Virus record (IMG/VR): IMGVR_UViG_3300020191_000070
Span: 1-24,636 of that record
Source of the DNA: a virus
Direction: 5' to 3' (one strand)
Length of the DNA: 24,636 bases
The stretch's first letter is position 1. Each line of letters begins with the position of its first letter. The position numbers and the translations under genes were made by a program. Below the pieces are notes generated by a model. That model saw only the letters and a list, made by a program, of their open reading frames with translations. It made no database searches and was not told where the DNA came from. Shown here in pieces: positions 1-6,359 of this stretch.

Positions 1-2
1 CC

Positions 3-305
3 ATTGATGATGATGTCTATGACACGATCTATGAGTACACTCGCGGTCGTATTTACAATGGCAACTATAACGGTGATGTTTTTCACTACGCTATCGAGCG
101 AATGATCGACCAGACAATGGCGATGATTGTCAACAATCCTGTGTTGCTCACGATTGAGAACAAGGAAGATATGTTCGATTACGAAGAAGAGTTCCAGAAC
201 TTCTGCGAGACTTGTGGCGATGAAACCGACCGCGGCTGGCAGTGTTATGACTGTGAGCGATATGATGAGGAAAATTGTTACGATGAGGAAGAGGACTACG
301 CATGA
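3..305 (+). CDS. Hypothetical acidic protein with zinc-ribbon-like tail (5' end missing)
   Basis: The reading frame is open from the left edge of the window, so the true start lies upstream; an internal ATG at 102 is probably not the start because coding-like sequence continues before it. The C-terminal third has two CxxC pairs (CETC, then nine residues, then CYDC), the spacing of a small zinc ribbon, followed by a very acidic tail rich in E, D and Y. I do not recognise the family. Its stop overlaps the next gene by ATGA at 302-305, so the two are probably translated together. Binding of a nucleic acid or protein partner through the zinc ribbon is only a guess. Confidence 0.7.
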   Translation: MDDDVYDTIYEYTRGRIYNGNYNGDVFHYAIERMIDQTMAMIVNNPVLLTIENKEDMFDYEEEFQNFCETCGDETDRGWQCYDCERYDEENCYDEEEDYA

Positions 306-463
306 GAGACGCAACTATTTGGTTGGTAACTTATAAGGGTCAGACTGAATCGCCTTATACTTGGTCCGCAAATTACTTCGAACAGGCTCGTAATCTGATG
401 AAAGAACTTGAGAATGAGTTTCCAGATCGCGAGTGGGACATCGAAGAGAAAGATGTCTCTTAG
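302..463 (+). CDS. Small hypothetical protein, 53 aa
   Basis: ATG at 302 overlaps the previous stop (ATGA), the usual coupling in this genome. The protein starts MRDATIWLVTYKG and ends with an acidic stretch (DREWDIEEKDVS). The middle has a likely helix (FEQARNLMKELENEF). No family is recognised; its shape resembles short early proteins of T4-like phages that modify host functions, but nothing in the sequence shows a role. The 3' end converges with, and overlaps by four bases, the minus-strand lipoprotein gene at 460-642. Confidence 0.65.
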   Translation: MRDATIWLVTYKGQTESPYTWSANYFEQARNLMKELENEFPDREWDIEEKDVS

Positions 464-642
464 AGTCTTATGGTGCAAGTGATGATGAACTCGTCCGCTC
501 TCACGCGAGCCTTTAACTTCTCGGTGCAGTATTCTTCTGCACCTACTATCTTCACTTTAGGCAATTCGCCTTTCTCGTGTTCAATGTCGATACTTGAACA
601 ACCGACCAAGAAAATAATGAAAACTATTAACAGTATTTTCAT
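460..642 (-). CDS. Small lipoprotein, minus strand, 60 aa
   Basis: The N-terminus (MKILLIVFIIFLVGCSS) is a typical lipoprotein signal: one Lys, a hydrophobic run and the lipobox LVGC with Cys15 as the lipidated residue. The mature part is about 46 residues, with further cysteines at 39 and 56 that could form a disulfide in the periplasm. It is the only supported gene on this strand and fills an otherwise gene-free gap of about 200 bases, which argues that it is real. No Shine-Dalgarno site is visible, but a TATAAATA late-promoter octamer on the same strand (649-656) lies just upstream. It could act in superinfection exclusion or lysis; no homology is recognised, so this is speculation. Confidence 0.65.
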   Translation of the reverse strand: MKILLIVFIIFLVGCSSIDIEHEKGELPKVKIVGAEEYCTEKLKARVRADEFIITCTIRL

Positions 643-648
643 ACATTT

Positions 649-656
649 TATTTATA
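649..656 (-). promoter_or_regulatory. Candidate late promoter on the minus strand
   Basis: Read on the minus strand these bases are TATAAATA, identical to the T4 late-promoter octamer and to four of the plus-strand copies in this window. By T4 spacing, transcription would start near 643, one base before the ATG of the lipoprotein at 642, giving an essentially leaderless mRNA. The octamer also overlaps the leader of the plus-strand gene at 669. A chance AT-rich match is possible. Confidence 0.4.
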
Positions 657-668
657 AGGAAAAAAGAT

Positions 669-818
669 ATGCTGAATAATATTTTCATCTTTTTATTGAC
701 AATCTTTTGGTTATTCATTACAATTGGTATTATACTGTTGCAAATCGACAGAGATGAATATAGGAGAACGAAGCATGACGATGCCGTACGAACGCAGACG
801 CGCAGTGATTCAGACTGA
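669..818 (+). CDS. Small single-pass membrane protein, 49 aa
   Basis: ATG at 669 is preceded by a ribosome-binding site (AAGGA at 657-661). Residues 3 to about 26 form one strongly hydrophobic segment (from NNIFIF to IILLQ), followed by a polar, charged tail (DRDEYRRTKHDD...), so an inner-membrane protein with a cytoplasmic tail is likely. Its last 44 bases overlap the start of the next gene in another frame. No family is recognised. Small one-helix membrane proteins are common among phage early genes, but no function can be read from the sequence. Confidence 0.6.
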   Translation: MLNNIFIFLLTIFWLFITIGIILLQIDRDEYRRTKHDDAVRTQTRSDSD

Positions 819-978
819 AGAATTTCTACGCGGTTTGTGCAGAGATATACCACGAGTGCCTAAGGCTGTTCGTGAAGAAGCGCGGCGATTGCTTAAACAT
901 TATCCGTCTGCGTACTATATGGATGAAGCCGCTGAACAATGTCCTGATATTTTTGGAAACTGGAAAAATGAGAAATAG
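775..978 (+). CDS. BPSL0761-like small protein, 67 aa
   Basis: The start is taken at ATG 775, the M of MTMPYERRRAVIQTEEFL, because AGGAG lies about eight bases upstream; in-frame codons further upstream encode unrelated sequence. The motif PYERRRAVIQTEEFL and the later EARRLLKHYPS match my memory of the BPSL0761 family, short helical proteins of unknown function found in Proteobacteria and their phages. The protein is probably all helical and soluble. It overlaps the previous gene by 44 bases and the next by 11. Presence of this family supports a proteobacterial host. No biochemical role is known to me. Confidence 0.7.
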   Translation: MTMPYERRRAVIQTEEFLRGLCRDIPRVPKAVREEARRLLKHYPSAYYMDEAAEQCPDIFGNWKNEK

Positions 979-1255
979 ATACGGTGATGAATATTATTGG
1001 CAACAGATCGGTGAGAAAGAATATCGGTTTGTAATGGAAGGCAAGTCGATGGACCACTGTCGTATCGGCGGTAAACCATTTCAAGAAGGACTTGATCCGA
1101 ATGACCTTGGCATGTTTGATCCGAGTGGTGGTCCTTATGTTGGAGTTGGTAGTGGAATCTACTGGGATGAAATCAAAGGTGCTGAAAAACAAGAACCTTT
1201 GACTGTGACACGAATTCGCTCGACTGATGAAGGCTTTATTGTTGAGGTTGAGTGA
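968..1255 (+). CDS. Hypothetical protein, 95 aa
   Basis: The start is ATG 968, where the product begins MRNRYGDEYYWQQIGEKEYRF; upstream in-frame sequence reads like out-of-frame translation of the preceding gene. The protein is mixed and soluble, with a glycine- and proline-rich middle (FDPSGGPYVGVGSGIYW) and a C-terminus of alternating hydrophobic residues (FIVEVE), suggesting a small beta-rich fold. The stop TGA at 1253-1255 shares its last base with the ATG of the next gene. No family is recognised. Confidence 0.7.
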   Translation: MRNRYGDEYYWQQIGEKEYRFVMEGKSMDHCRIGGKPFQEGLDPNDLGMFDPSGGPYVGVGSGIYWDEIKGAEKQEPLTVTRIRSTDEGFIVEVE

Positions 1256-1587
1256 TGAGTGACTATTATCCCGACAGTTGGGTTGTACTGAAAATCAAAG
1301 AAGGCAAGTATGATCGTGGATTCTACAAAGTGCTTGCTGGTTGGTCAGGCGGTTATCTTGAGGGTGACCGCTGGCGAATGAACAGTGGTATTACTCGTGT
1401 TGTTGAAGAAAATAAGTCTTGGGAGTTTTATGGTTCAAGCGGTAGTTGCTATGTTTGTCGCAAAGGTGCTTACCGCTTGACTATGGCAAACAGTGGAGTG
1501 TATAATCAACTCAAAGAGAATGAAGCATTCGAAGGGCAGATTACACTGATGCCTGAAGACACGAATTGGATGGAGATTAAGTGGTGA
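1255..1587 (+). CDS. Hypothetical phage protein, 110 aa
   Basis: The start is taken as ATG 1255 (TGATG overlap with the previous stop); GTG at 1252 is in frame and possible but less likely. The product begins MSDYYPDSWVVLKIKEG and is rich in W, Y and G (GWSGGYLEGDRWRMNSGITRV, where the run suggests beta strands). I recall similar proteins among uncharacterised genes of T4-like marine phages but cannot name a family. It has no signal peptide or membrane segment. The stop overlaps the GTG start of the following gene, so expression is probably coupled. Confidence 0.7.
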   Translation: MSDYYPDSWVVLKIKEGKYDRGFYKVLAGWSGGYLEGDRWRMNSGITRVVEENKSWEFYGSSGSCYVCRKGAYRLTMANSGVYNQLKENEAFEGQITLMPEDTNWMEIKW

Positions 1588-1751
1588 ATGAACTTATTGA
1601 ACACTGCCTGTATGAATCAGGTTTGACCGCACAGGGATGCTGGGACGAACTTGACGATTATGCTAAAGAGGCGATTGAAAGATTCGCAAAGTTGATTGTT
1701 AAAGAATGTTCCGACAACGGTCACAGGTGGAATTATGATAGTGAAACTTGA
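1584..1751 (+). CDS. Small hypothetical protein with GTG start, 55 aa
   Basis: GTG at 1584 overlaps the previous TGA (GTGA), giving MNELIEHCLYESGLTAQGCW...; the ATG at 1588 is in another frame and is not the start. The helical segment DYAKEAIERFAKLIVKEC is typical of many short T4-like phage proteins of unknown function that I remember having an ERFAxLIVxEC core. The 3' end overlaps the start of the AbrB-like gene by 17 bases. No enzymatic motif is visible. Confidence 0.65.
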   Translation: MNELIEHCLYESGLTAQGCWDELDDYAKEAIERFAKLIVKECSDNGHRWNYDSET

Positions 1752-1905
1752 AGAAGACCCGTTGACAGGCGAACTGATCTTGCCTTTGCCTGATGAGATT
1801 ATGGAAGAACTTGACATCGACATCGGTGATGAGTTAGAATGGATAGATAATGAAGACGGTACAATTACAATTCGTAAATTTGATTTTAGGAGATATGCGC
1901 AATGA
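1735..1905 (+). CDS. AbrB/MazE/SpoVT-like DNA-binding protein, 56 aa
   Basis: The start is ATG 1735, with AGGTGG a few bases upstream. The product (MIVKLEEDPLTGELILPLPDEI...) shows the swapped-hairpin pattern of AbrB/MazE N-terminal domains: a strand, a turn with G, the L-P-x-P-D-E helix start, EELDIDIGDELEW, then EDGTITIRK as the last hairpin strand. Such domains dimerise and bind DNA, either as transition-state regulators or as antitoxins. No toxin gene of the MazF type lies beside it, so a stand-alone regulator is more likely. It is coupled to the next gene by ATGA. The family call is fairly safe; the target is unknown. Confidence 0.8.
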   Translation: MIVKLEEDPLTGELILPLPDEIMEELDIDIGDELEWIDNEDGTITIRKFDFRRYAQ

Positions 1906-2165
1906 GTGAGTTCAAATTAGATGTCGATGCTGGTACTTGGTTAGATGCTAAAGGCGCAACGACTACAGTATTCATTGGTGATGCATGTGAACCATGTGTA
2001 GAGATTGTAGAGACATATGAAGAGTTGATCGATAAAGAACTTCAAGCACATTGTGTCGGCGATTTGATCCTCAAAAGAAATCAACCAGACGCGGAAGAAT
2101 TTGTGAATGCGATGGCTGAAGCGGCAGAGTACGCAAGACAAAGATACGAGGCAATGAAAGAATGA
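1902..2165 (+). CDS. Hypothetical protein, 87 aa
   Basis: ATG at 1902 lies downstream of AGGAGA at 1889-1894 and overlaps the previous stop. The product begins MSEFKLDVDAGTW and has a CEPC pair (residues 30-33) and a long helical C-terminus (from EEFVNAMAEAAEYARQRYEAM). The CxxC pair could be a metal site or a redox pair, but there is no thioredoxin-like context around it. No family is recognised. Its stop is fused to the dCMP deaminase start by ATGA, so it is co-translated with a nucleotide-metabolism enzyme. Confidence 0.65.
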   Translation: MSEFKLDVDAGTWLDAKGATTTVFIGDACEPCVEIVETYEELIDKELQAHCVGDLILKRNQPDAEEFVNAMAEAAEYARQRYEAMKE

Positions 2166-2608
2166 AACGTAAGTTTGTTGAAGCGTTCATGGATGTTGCC
2201 GAGCGATTCGCGCAACTGAGTACGGCAAAACGTTTACAAGTCGGCAGTATTATTGTGAAAAATAATCGCATTATTAGCATTGGTTATAATGGAATGCCTA
2301 GTGGATGGACCAATGAATGCGAAGAAGAATACCTCTATGAAGATGGTGGTCGAGAGTTTAAGAGTAAGCCAGAAGTACTTCATGCTGAGACAAACGCAAT
2401 TGCAAAAGTAGCACAAAGTCCTGAGAGTTGTGAGGGCGCTACAATGTTCTGTACTCATACGCCATGTATTGACTGCGCTAAATTGATATACCAAAGCGGC
2501 ATCAAAACATTGTATGTGAAGAACAGATATGAAGCAAGAAAAGGAAGTGGTCTAAATTTTTTAATTAAAAGCGGTGTAGAAGTTTTCATGGAGGACGATC
2601 ATGAATAA
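2162..2608 (+). CDS. cd: Deoxycytidylate (dCMP) deaminase
   Basis: This 148-residue protein has the zinc-dependent cytidine/deoxycytidylate deaminase signature: HAE at 74-76 (zinc ligand and catalytic Glu) and PCIDC at 101-105 (two zinc Cys). GYNG at 41-44 and the E-rich insert that follows are typical of the phage and eukaryotic dCMP-deaminase branch. The enzyme converts dCMP to dUMP, the substrate of thymidylate synthase, and so feeds ThyX encoded further right in this window. Its length matches the family (T4 Cd is somewhat longer because of extra loops). It starts by ATGA overlap with the upstream gene and ends eight bases into the next one. Confidence 0.93.
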   Translation: MKRKFVEAFMDVAERFAQLSTAKRLQVGSIIVKNNRIISIGYNGMPSGWTNECEEEYLYEDGGREFKSKPEVLHAETNAIAKVAQSPESCEGATMFCTHTPCIDCAKLIYQSGIKTLYVKNRYEARKGSGLNFLIKSGVEVFMEDDHE

Positions 2609-2771
2609 GATTACCAAAGAGAATGTGATTCGTTGGGGTAAAATGGCACTAATCATGCCAATCGTTTTAGTCTGGGACACAACATTCTGGCTCGTAACTT
2701 TTCTTCAAAAGAATATGGAGAAGTTTGATGAGTGGGGCGGCAAACTAATTGAGGAGTTCATCGATGTCTAA
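2601..2771 (+). CDS. Small membrane protein, 56 aa
   Basis: ATG at 2601 is preceded by GGAGG at 2590-2594. The product has a charged N-terminus (MNKITKENVIRWGK), one hydrophobic segment of about 20 residues (MALIMPIVLVWDTTFWLVTF) and a charged C-terminal helix (from QKNMEKFDEW). It is likely a single-pass inner-membrane protein. The segment contains an Asp and Trp, unusual inside a membrane helix, so a peripheral or oligomeric arrangement is possible. It overlaps both neighbours by eight bases. Too short to be recognised as a family member. Confidence 0.65.
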   Translation: MNKITKENVIRWGKMALIMPIVLVWDTTFWLVTFLQKNMEKFDEWGGKLIEEFIDV

Positions 2772-3441
2772 ACGTTATTTTAGAGTTACCCTTGCTGGCT
2801 ACGGCGGTGAGTTTACCATGGGTCAAGTATCAGAAGAATTCTATGAGCGATGGAAAGACACTGATGACGATGAGCAGACACTAGGTGATTTTATCAATGA
2901 TGTCGATTGGGAAGAAGGACTTGAGCAATACAATTCTCCTGATATGACTGAGCATGGTAACAATTCGTGGCATGAGTTTGATGAGTTGTCGCACAACTAT
3001 GGTTGTTATAGTGATTCGTGGTACTATGTCGAAGAAGTTGATGCACCTGAACATAATGCAAAGATTTTATCTAATGAAGAACGCTATGAAATTAACGCTA
3101 TGATCGGTTATGAACGTTACACTTGTTTCTCTGAGGACTATGTGACAGTTCCTGTTCTGATGTGTCACTCTGGAGAGAAAGGTCAGTTTGGTCATATCTT
3201 CGTTGAAACTGATGGCGATGATTTTGATCCTCAGAAGATGTCATTTCTAGCAGTTGAGTCAGACATGTGTGAACTCGTTGAAGGCGCACTGTACGATGGC
3301 CGACAACTCGACATCGAATACGACTGGTGCGATACAGTCGGCAAGAGTTTCTTCTGCGAACTTGGTAGGGTGAATCTCGACTGGCTTGATCCATACCCAG
3401 ATGAAGCAACAATTAGTGAATATTACGATGATTTTTCATGA
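2764..3441 (+). CDS. Acidic hypothetical phage protein, 225 aa
   Basis: The start is ATG 2764 (MSKRYFRVTLAGYGGEF), with GAGGAG at 2751-2756; an in-frame TTG at 2749 is less likely. The protein is strongly acidic and rich in Tyr and Trp (DDDEQTLGDFINDVDWEEG, SHNYGCYSDSWYYVEEVD), with no membrane segment, signal peptide or recognisable catalytic motif. Acidity and size recall DNA-mimic or host-takeover proteins, but that is speculation. I have an impression of similar proteins in T4-like marine phages annotated only as hypothetical. It is the last gene of its run; the next gene has its own promoter. Confidence 0.75.
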   Translation: MSKRYFRVTLAGYGGEFTMGQVSEEFYERWKDTDDDEQTLGDFINDVDWEEGLEQYNSPDMTEHGNNSWHEFDELSHNYGCYSDSWYYVEEVDAPEHNAKILSNEERYEINAMIGYERYTCFSEDYVTVPVLMCHSGEKGQFGHIFVETDGDDFDPQKMSFLAVESDMCELVEGALYDGRQLDIEYDWCDTVGKSFFCELGRVNLDWLDPYPDEATISEYYDDFS

Positions 3442-3449
3442 AAAAATGC

Positions 3450-3478
3450 TTGACAATGGGGCATAAATACAGTAAAAT
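3450..3478 (+). promoter_or_regulatory. Sigma70-type promoter before the secreted-protein gene
   Basis: TTGACA (3450-3455) is followed by exactly 17 bases and TAAAAT (3473-3478), one mismatch from the consensus -10. Transcription would start near 3485 and run into the gene at 3512, which has a good ribosome-binding site (TAGGAG). A 7-bp inverted repeat (TAAAATT at 3473-3479, AATTTTA at 3495-3501) overlaps the -10 and start region and could be an operator. Confidence 0.75.
3463..3470 (+). promoter_or_regulatory. Candidate late promoter nested in the sigma70 spacer
   Basis: CATAAATA, one base from the T4-type late octamer TATAAATA, sits inside the 17-base spacer of the sigma70 promoter. If used, transcription would begin near 3476. 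Together the two elements would let the gene at 3512 be read both early by host polymerase and late. Confidence 0.5.
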
Positions 3479-3511
3479 TAGTATTGTTCTGTTGAATTTT
3501 AGGAGTTTCCT

Positions 3512-3877
3512 ATGAAAAAGTACTTAACTGCTGTTGTTGCCGCGCTGGCGCTGGGTGTGTCTGTCAATGCTTCAGCATGGGGCGATAAAGAGCAAGGCAT
3601 TCTGATCGGCATTGCTGGCACTCTTCTGGGTCAAGAGTTGATTCAGAATCATCGTCATCATGGCGCGCATGGCTCTTATGGGTCACCAGCTCCTGTTTAT
3701 ATTCCTCGTGGTTACGGTACTCGTTATCTCGAAGGTGTTCGCGATGGATATAGCACTCGCATTCAGGCAGAGATCGAACAGATTCGTGCGTGTGAACGCC
3801 GACAAGATTCTCTGATCTACCAGTGTGGTTCTGGAAATAGTGTTGCTTGTCGGATGATTGCTGACTGTAGTTTTTAA
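3512..3877 (+). CDS. Secreted (periplasmic) cysteine-containing protein, 121 aa
   Basis: The N-terminus is a clear Sec signal peptide: two Lys, a hydrophobic core (AVVAALALGVSV) and a cleavage site after ASA at residue 22. The mature protein has a glycine-rich hydrophobic patch (GILIGIAGTLLG, residues 29-40), a His-rich stretch (HRHHGAHG) and four cysteines (94, 105, 113, 119) that could form two disulfides in the periplasm. The glycine patch recalls glycine-zipper outer-membrane proteins of Proteobacteria. Upstream lies one of the best promoters in the window plus a late-type motif, so it is probably made in quantity as its own unit. It might alter the cell envelope or be host-derived. No family is assigned. 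Confidence 0.75.
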   Translation: MKKYLTAVVAALALGVSVNASAWGDKEQGILIGIAGTLLGQELIQNHRHHGAHGSYGSPAPVYIPRGYGTRYLEGVRDGYSTRIQAEIEQIRACERRQDSLIYQCGSGNSVACRMIADCSF

Positions 3878-3894
3878 TTGAGCGAAATTATATT

Positions 3895-4071
3895 ATGATT
3901 CTTGAATTCTTCTTTGGTCTCTATGTCCTAGCCAATATAATGATTCCCATAATCATACTAGGCGCTATCGTCTGGTTCTTATGGGAATTTGCTGGCTTTA
4001 TCTTTAAATTACTTGGTATTGGATTGCTGTTCATTATCTTGTTATTCTTTTTTGTGAGTTTATTGTTATGA
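3895..4071 (+). CDS. Small hydrophobic membrane protein, 58 aa
   Basis: ATG at 3895 begins a protein that is almost wholly hydrophobic (MILEFFFGLYVLANIMIP..., ending LLFFFVSLLL), with two probable membrane helices separated by a short WEFAGF segment. No strong ribosome-binding site is seen, so it may rely on the ribosomes finishing the gene that ends 17 bases upstream. It overlaps the next gene by ATGA at 4068-4071, another sign that it is real. A two-helix protein of this size could be a holin, but charged residues at the C-terminus that holins usually have are missing. Function unknown. Confidence 0.6.
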   Translation: MILEFFFGLYVLANIMIPIIILGAIVWFLWEFAGFIFKLLGIGLLFIILLFFFVSLLL

Positions 4072-4376
4072 CCCCGCCTAAAGAAGGCCGTGGCGATCCA
4101 ATGGTTCGCGCAGACGGTCGAACTAAGCCTGATCGTAAATGGTATCCAGAAGACTTCGACTGGTATCTAAAGTGGATTGCTTCTCTGACTATTCTCACAT
4201 CATTAGCAATGAGAGCGGCAGGTCCAGAATATCGTATGTATGACTTGACAATCGGCTTCATAGGCATTATTCTATGGACATGGGTATCAATAATATGGAA
4301 AGATAGGGCGCTTATCATGCTCAATGCTGTTTCAGGTTTTATGATAGCGACTACAATATTGAGAGAAATGGCATGA
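4068..4376 (+). CDS. Three-helix membrane protein, DUF6552-like, 102 aa
   Basis: The polar N-terminus (MTPPKEGRGDPMVRADG, about 28 residues) is followed by three hydrophobic segments near residues 34-50, 60-77 and 83-98. The pattern of a proline- and glycine-rich head, then WYLKWIASLTILTSLAMRAAG, matches what I remember of DUF6552, a small membrane family of marine phages; the name should be checked. It overlaps both neighbours by ATGA. A holin role would fit three helices and small size, but it lies far from the spanin genes, so this is a weak inference. Confidence 0.65.
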   Translation: MTPPKEGRGDPMVRADGRTKPDRKWYPEDFDWYLKWIASLTILTSLAMRAAGPEYRMYDLTIGFIGIILWTWVSIIWKDRALIMLNAVSGFMIATTILREMA

Positions 4377-4954
4377 ACGTATTTCCACTAGAACACGGCG
4401 ACAATGACTATCCTTGTCCTGTCGCCTCTGCTAAATCGCAGTGTGACAAACATGTAGTCAAAATGCCTACAGAGTCTGGTCAGATGTTATCGACTGCGCA
4501 TCGTATGCTTGACGGCAAACTTGAGATGCGCCCATCAAAATCTGGTAAGCGCATGGTCAAGTATTGGGACCTGTTCGAAGGTATTGATGATCTCGAAATG
4601 GAAATGATACTGTACAAAGCAGTACATATGGGTCATCCCTGTACAGTGTGGACTATGGAAACAGAGTCAAACTATCGTTGGCACTGGGAGCATATGTTCG
4701 CGCTCTGTCAAGAATACACACATCGGTATGGCAAGATTCATGGTGCTGAGAAAGTTCTCTGGCCTCTGCGTACACCACCCCGCAATATACCGCACGGTCC
4801 TTTGACTAAAATGCCACTCGCAATGAAGTCTAATCCTGAGTGTATGCAGGATGATGTTGTCGAGTCTTATCGCGCATACTATCAAACAAAGCAAGAGCGT
4901 TTCTCTATGACATGGAAAAATCGCGATGTTCCTGGTTGGTTCTCTGTAGCATAG
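4373..4954 (+). CDS. Conserved phage protein with CDKHVVKM motif, 193 aa
   Basis: The N-terminal motif CDKHVVKMPTESGQMLSTAH (residues 24-43) is one I recall from a very widespread uncharacterised family in T4-like marine phages and large DNA viruses, usually with CDKHVVKM and a following helix. Conserved H, K, C and E residues there look like a catalytic or metal-binding centre. The second half is rich in W, H and Y (SNYRWHWEHMFALCQEYTHR), again suggesting an enzyme. It starts by ATGA overlap with the membrane protein upstream and ends just before a late promoter. No activity is known to me; some databases may call related proteins pyrimidine-dimer glycosylase-like, which I cannot confirm. 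Confidence 0.75.
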   Translation: MNVFPLEHGDNDYPCPVASAKSQCDKHVVKMPTESGQMLSTAHRMLDGKLEMRPSKSGKRMVKYWDLFEGIDDLEMEMILYKAVHMGHPCTVWTMETESNYRWHWEHMFALCQEYTHRYGKIHGAEKVLWPLRTPPRNIPHGPLTKMPLAMKSNPECMQDDVVESYRAYYQTKQERFSMTWKNRDVPGWFSVA

Positions 4955-4955
4955 A

Positions 4956-4963
4956 TATAAATA
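4956..4963 (+). promoter_or_regulatory. Late promoter (TATAAATA)
   Basis: A perfect TATAAATA octamer, 28 bases before the ATG at 4992, in the short gap after the preceding gene. Expected transcription start near 4969, before the ribosome-binding site GGAG at 4981-4984. It would drive the run of genes 4992-8440. Confidence 0.8.
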
Positions 4964-4991
4964 CTTCGATAACTTAATTCGGAGTATTAAC

Positions 4992-6359
4992 ATGGCCAGA
5001 GGTCTAACACATCCTACTGCACATGTCGGTAAGGCTATTAAGCATTTAAAGACCAATAAAGAATACATCTATACGGGATTCGAGTTCAGTAGAGATGTCA
5101 TGACATTGGTCGGAAATGTTGACAAGATCATTGATGAGATTGGCACTAAGAAGAAAACTGGTGCTATCTTTTATTTTAAAGAAAAGACTGGCAATAAGAA
5201 AGCGGGTGTAGTCTATTATGCTACTTCCGTTTCGTCTAGTTCCAATATCAATGCTGGCAAACTTGGTATGCAATACTCTGGCGCAAAGGGCGCGACTGAG
5301 AACCTAGGCATTCAAGCAAGCAATTTAATCCTGAAAGGCACTTCCGAAAAATTGACAATCAATGGTCAAGAAGGTGTATCGTGTAAAACTTTCAGCGACC
5401 TCAAAACACTTAGAACATCTGTTATATCTTACATGAAAAGTTCGAATAAAGTCGGCAATCATATTGTTGATGCTGTCGATGAATGGTTTGCTAGTACATC
5501 ACTGAAAAACTTCGATTGGCAAGACAAGTCATTTCAAGACTCTGAGATAAATGAACTTGGAAAATATCTCGGTGAAATCATCATTGGTGCTGTCGCACTC
5601 AAGAATAAATCTTCACTGATATCGCAAAATCCATTCAAGGGAAAAGCAAAAAAGTTTATTGTACCCGATGATCCTTCCTTCTCTGGTGTTGACTCTGCTG
5701 TAATGTTGGACGATGGCACACTTGTTCCTATTTCTTCAAAAGCAGGAGTAGGCGCTAAAGCGTCTATCTTCACCAACTTCTTGCCGAAAGTAATCAACAA
5801 AACAAATCTACCCGCAAGCGTGATTAAAGATTTAGTTGATTCTGCAAAGAAAGCAAATATCACAAAAGCGAAACTCGATGCAAAGCAAGGATCAAAAGAC
5901 ATTGTATATGAATACGGCGTGAGAAAGATTTTAGGACTGAAGCAGTCACAGGTAAATGATCCATATGCAGTGTACACTGAGATACGTCAAGGTTCACTGA
6001 AAGGAAATCTGACAGATTTTTCTGCGCCTACATTGAAAGTAATATCAGCGATTGCAAAGCATCCAGATATACCGCAGAATGTAAAAGACGCACTGCCATT
6101 ATCAGTCACCTCTGCATTCAATCGTGAAATCGCAAGAAGACTAAATGAAGATTCTGTATCACAAGACATCGTTGCTAATATCCTTGCAGGCAAGAATTTT
6201 TATCAAGCAAATTTAGACCTAAATAAATGGAAGAAAGGCGAAGTTTACTTTAAACTTTTACTGTCTGGTAATGCGAAGACATCTTTCATTGGAAGTAAAG
6301 CGGCGATCAATGACATTGATGCTAAACAAGGTCTAGTAAATTACGAGTTGAAATATTAA
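4992..6359 (+). CDS. Late protein with possible PD-(D/E)XK nuclease-like core, 455 aa
   Basis: A late promoter and GGAG ribosome site precede the ATG. The most conserved-looking stretch is residues 230-257: FSGVDSAVMLDDGTLVPISS, then K250 and AGVGAKAS. An acidic residue on a strand (D234), a beta turn (DDG) and a second strand ending in SSK (K250) resemble the D...(E/S)xK core of PD-(D/E)XK nucleases, with E195 in the preceding helix as a possible first acidic ligand. The glycine-rich GVGAKAS after it could hold phosphate. The rest is unassigned. The stop overlaps the next start (TAATG), tying it to the ligase-like protein downstream. It could instead be a virion structural protein; the nuclease idea is inference from one motif. 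Confidence 0.75.
   Translation: MARGLTHPTAHVGKAIKHLKTNKEYIYTGFEFSRDVMTLVGNVDKIIDEIGTKKKTGAIFYFKEKTGNKKAGVVYYATSVSSSSNINAGKLGMQYSGAKGATENLGIQASNLILKGTSEKLTINGQEGVSCKTFSDLKTLRTSVISYMKSSNKVGNHIVDAVDEWFASTSLKNFDWQDKSFQDSEINELGKYLGEIIIGAVALKNKSSLISQNPFKGKAKKFIVPDDPSFSGVDSAVMLDDGTLVPISSKAGVGAKASIFTNFLPKVINKTNLPASVIKDLVDSAKKANITKAKLDAKQGSKDIVYEYGVRKILGLKQSQVNDPYAVYTEIRQGSLKGNLTDFSAPTLKVISAIAKHPDIPQNVKDALPLSVTSAFNREIARRLNEDSVSQDIVANILAGKNFYQANLDLNKWKKGEVYFKLLLSGNAKTSFIGSKAAINDIDAKQGLVNYELKY

Noticed and set aside
696-736. TTGACA followed by TATTAT/TATACT as a promoter for the gene at 775
   Set aside because: Spacing between the boxes is about 26 bases or more, too long, and the bases encode the membrane segment of the gene at 669.
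581-853. Minus-strand open frame of 90 codons
   Set aside because: It overlaps three better-supported genes, has low-complexity I/S/N translation and no ribosome site.
1735-2165. Toxin-antitoxin pair with the AbrB-like protein as antitoxin
   Set aside because: The gene after it has no MazF, VapC or RelE features, and its CEPC motif does not match a known toxin.
3895-4376. Holin assignment for the two membrane proteins
   Set aside because: They lie far from the spanins, and neither has a distinctive holin sequence; left as unknown membrane proteins.
5534-5977. Minus-strand open frame of 147 codons
   Set aside because: Lies wholly inside the late gene at 4992-6359 and has a translation typical of an antisense shadow.
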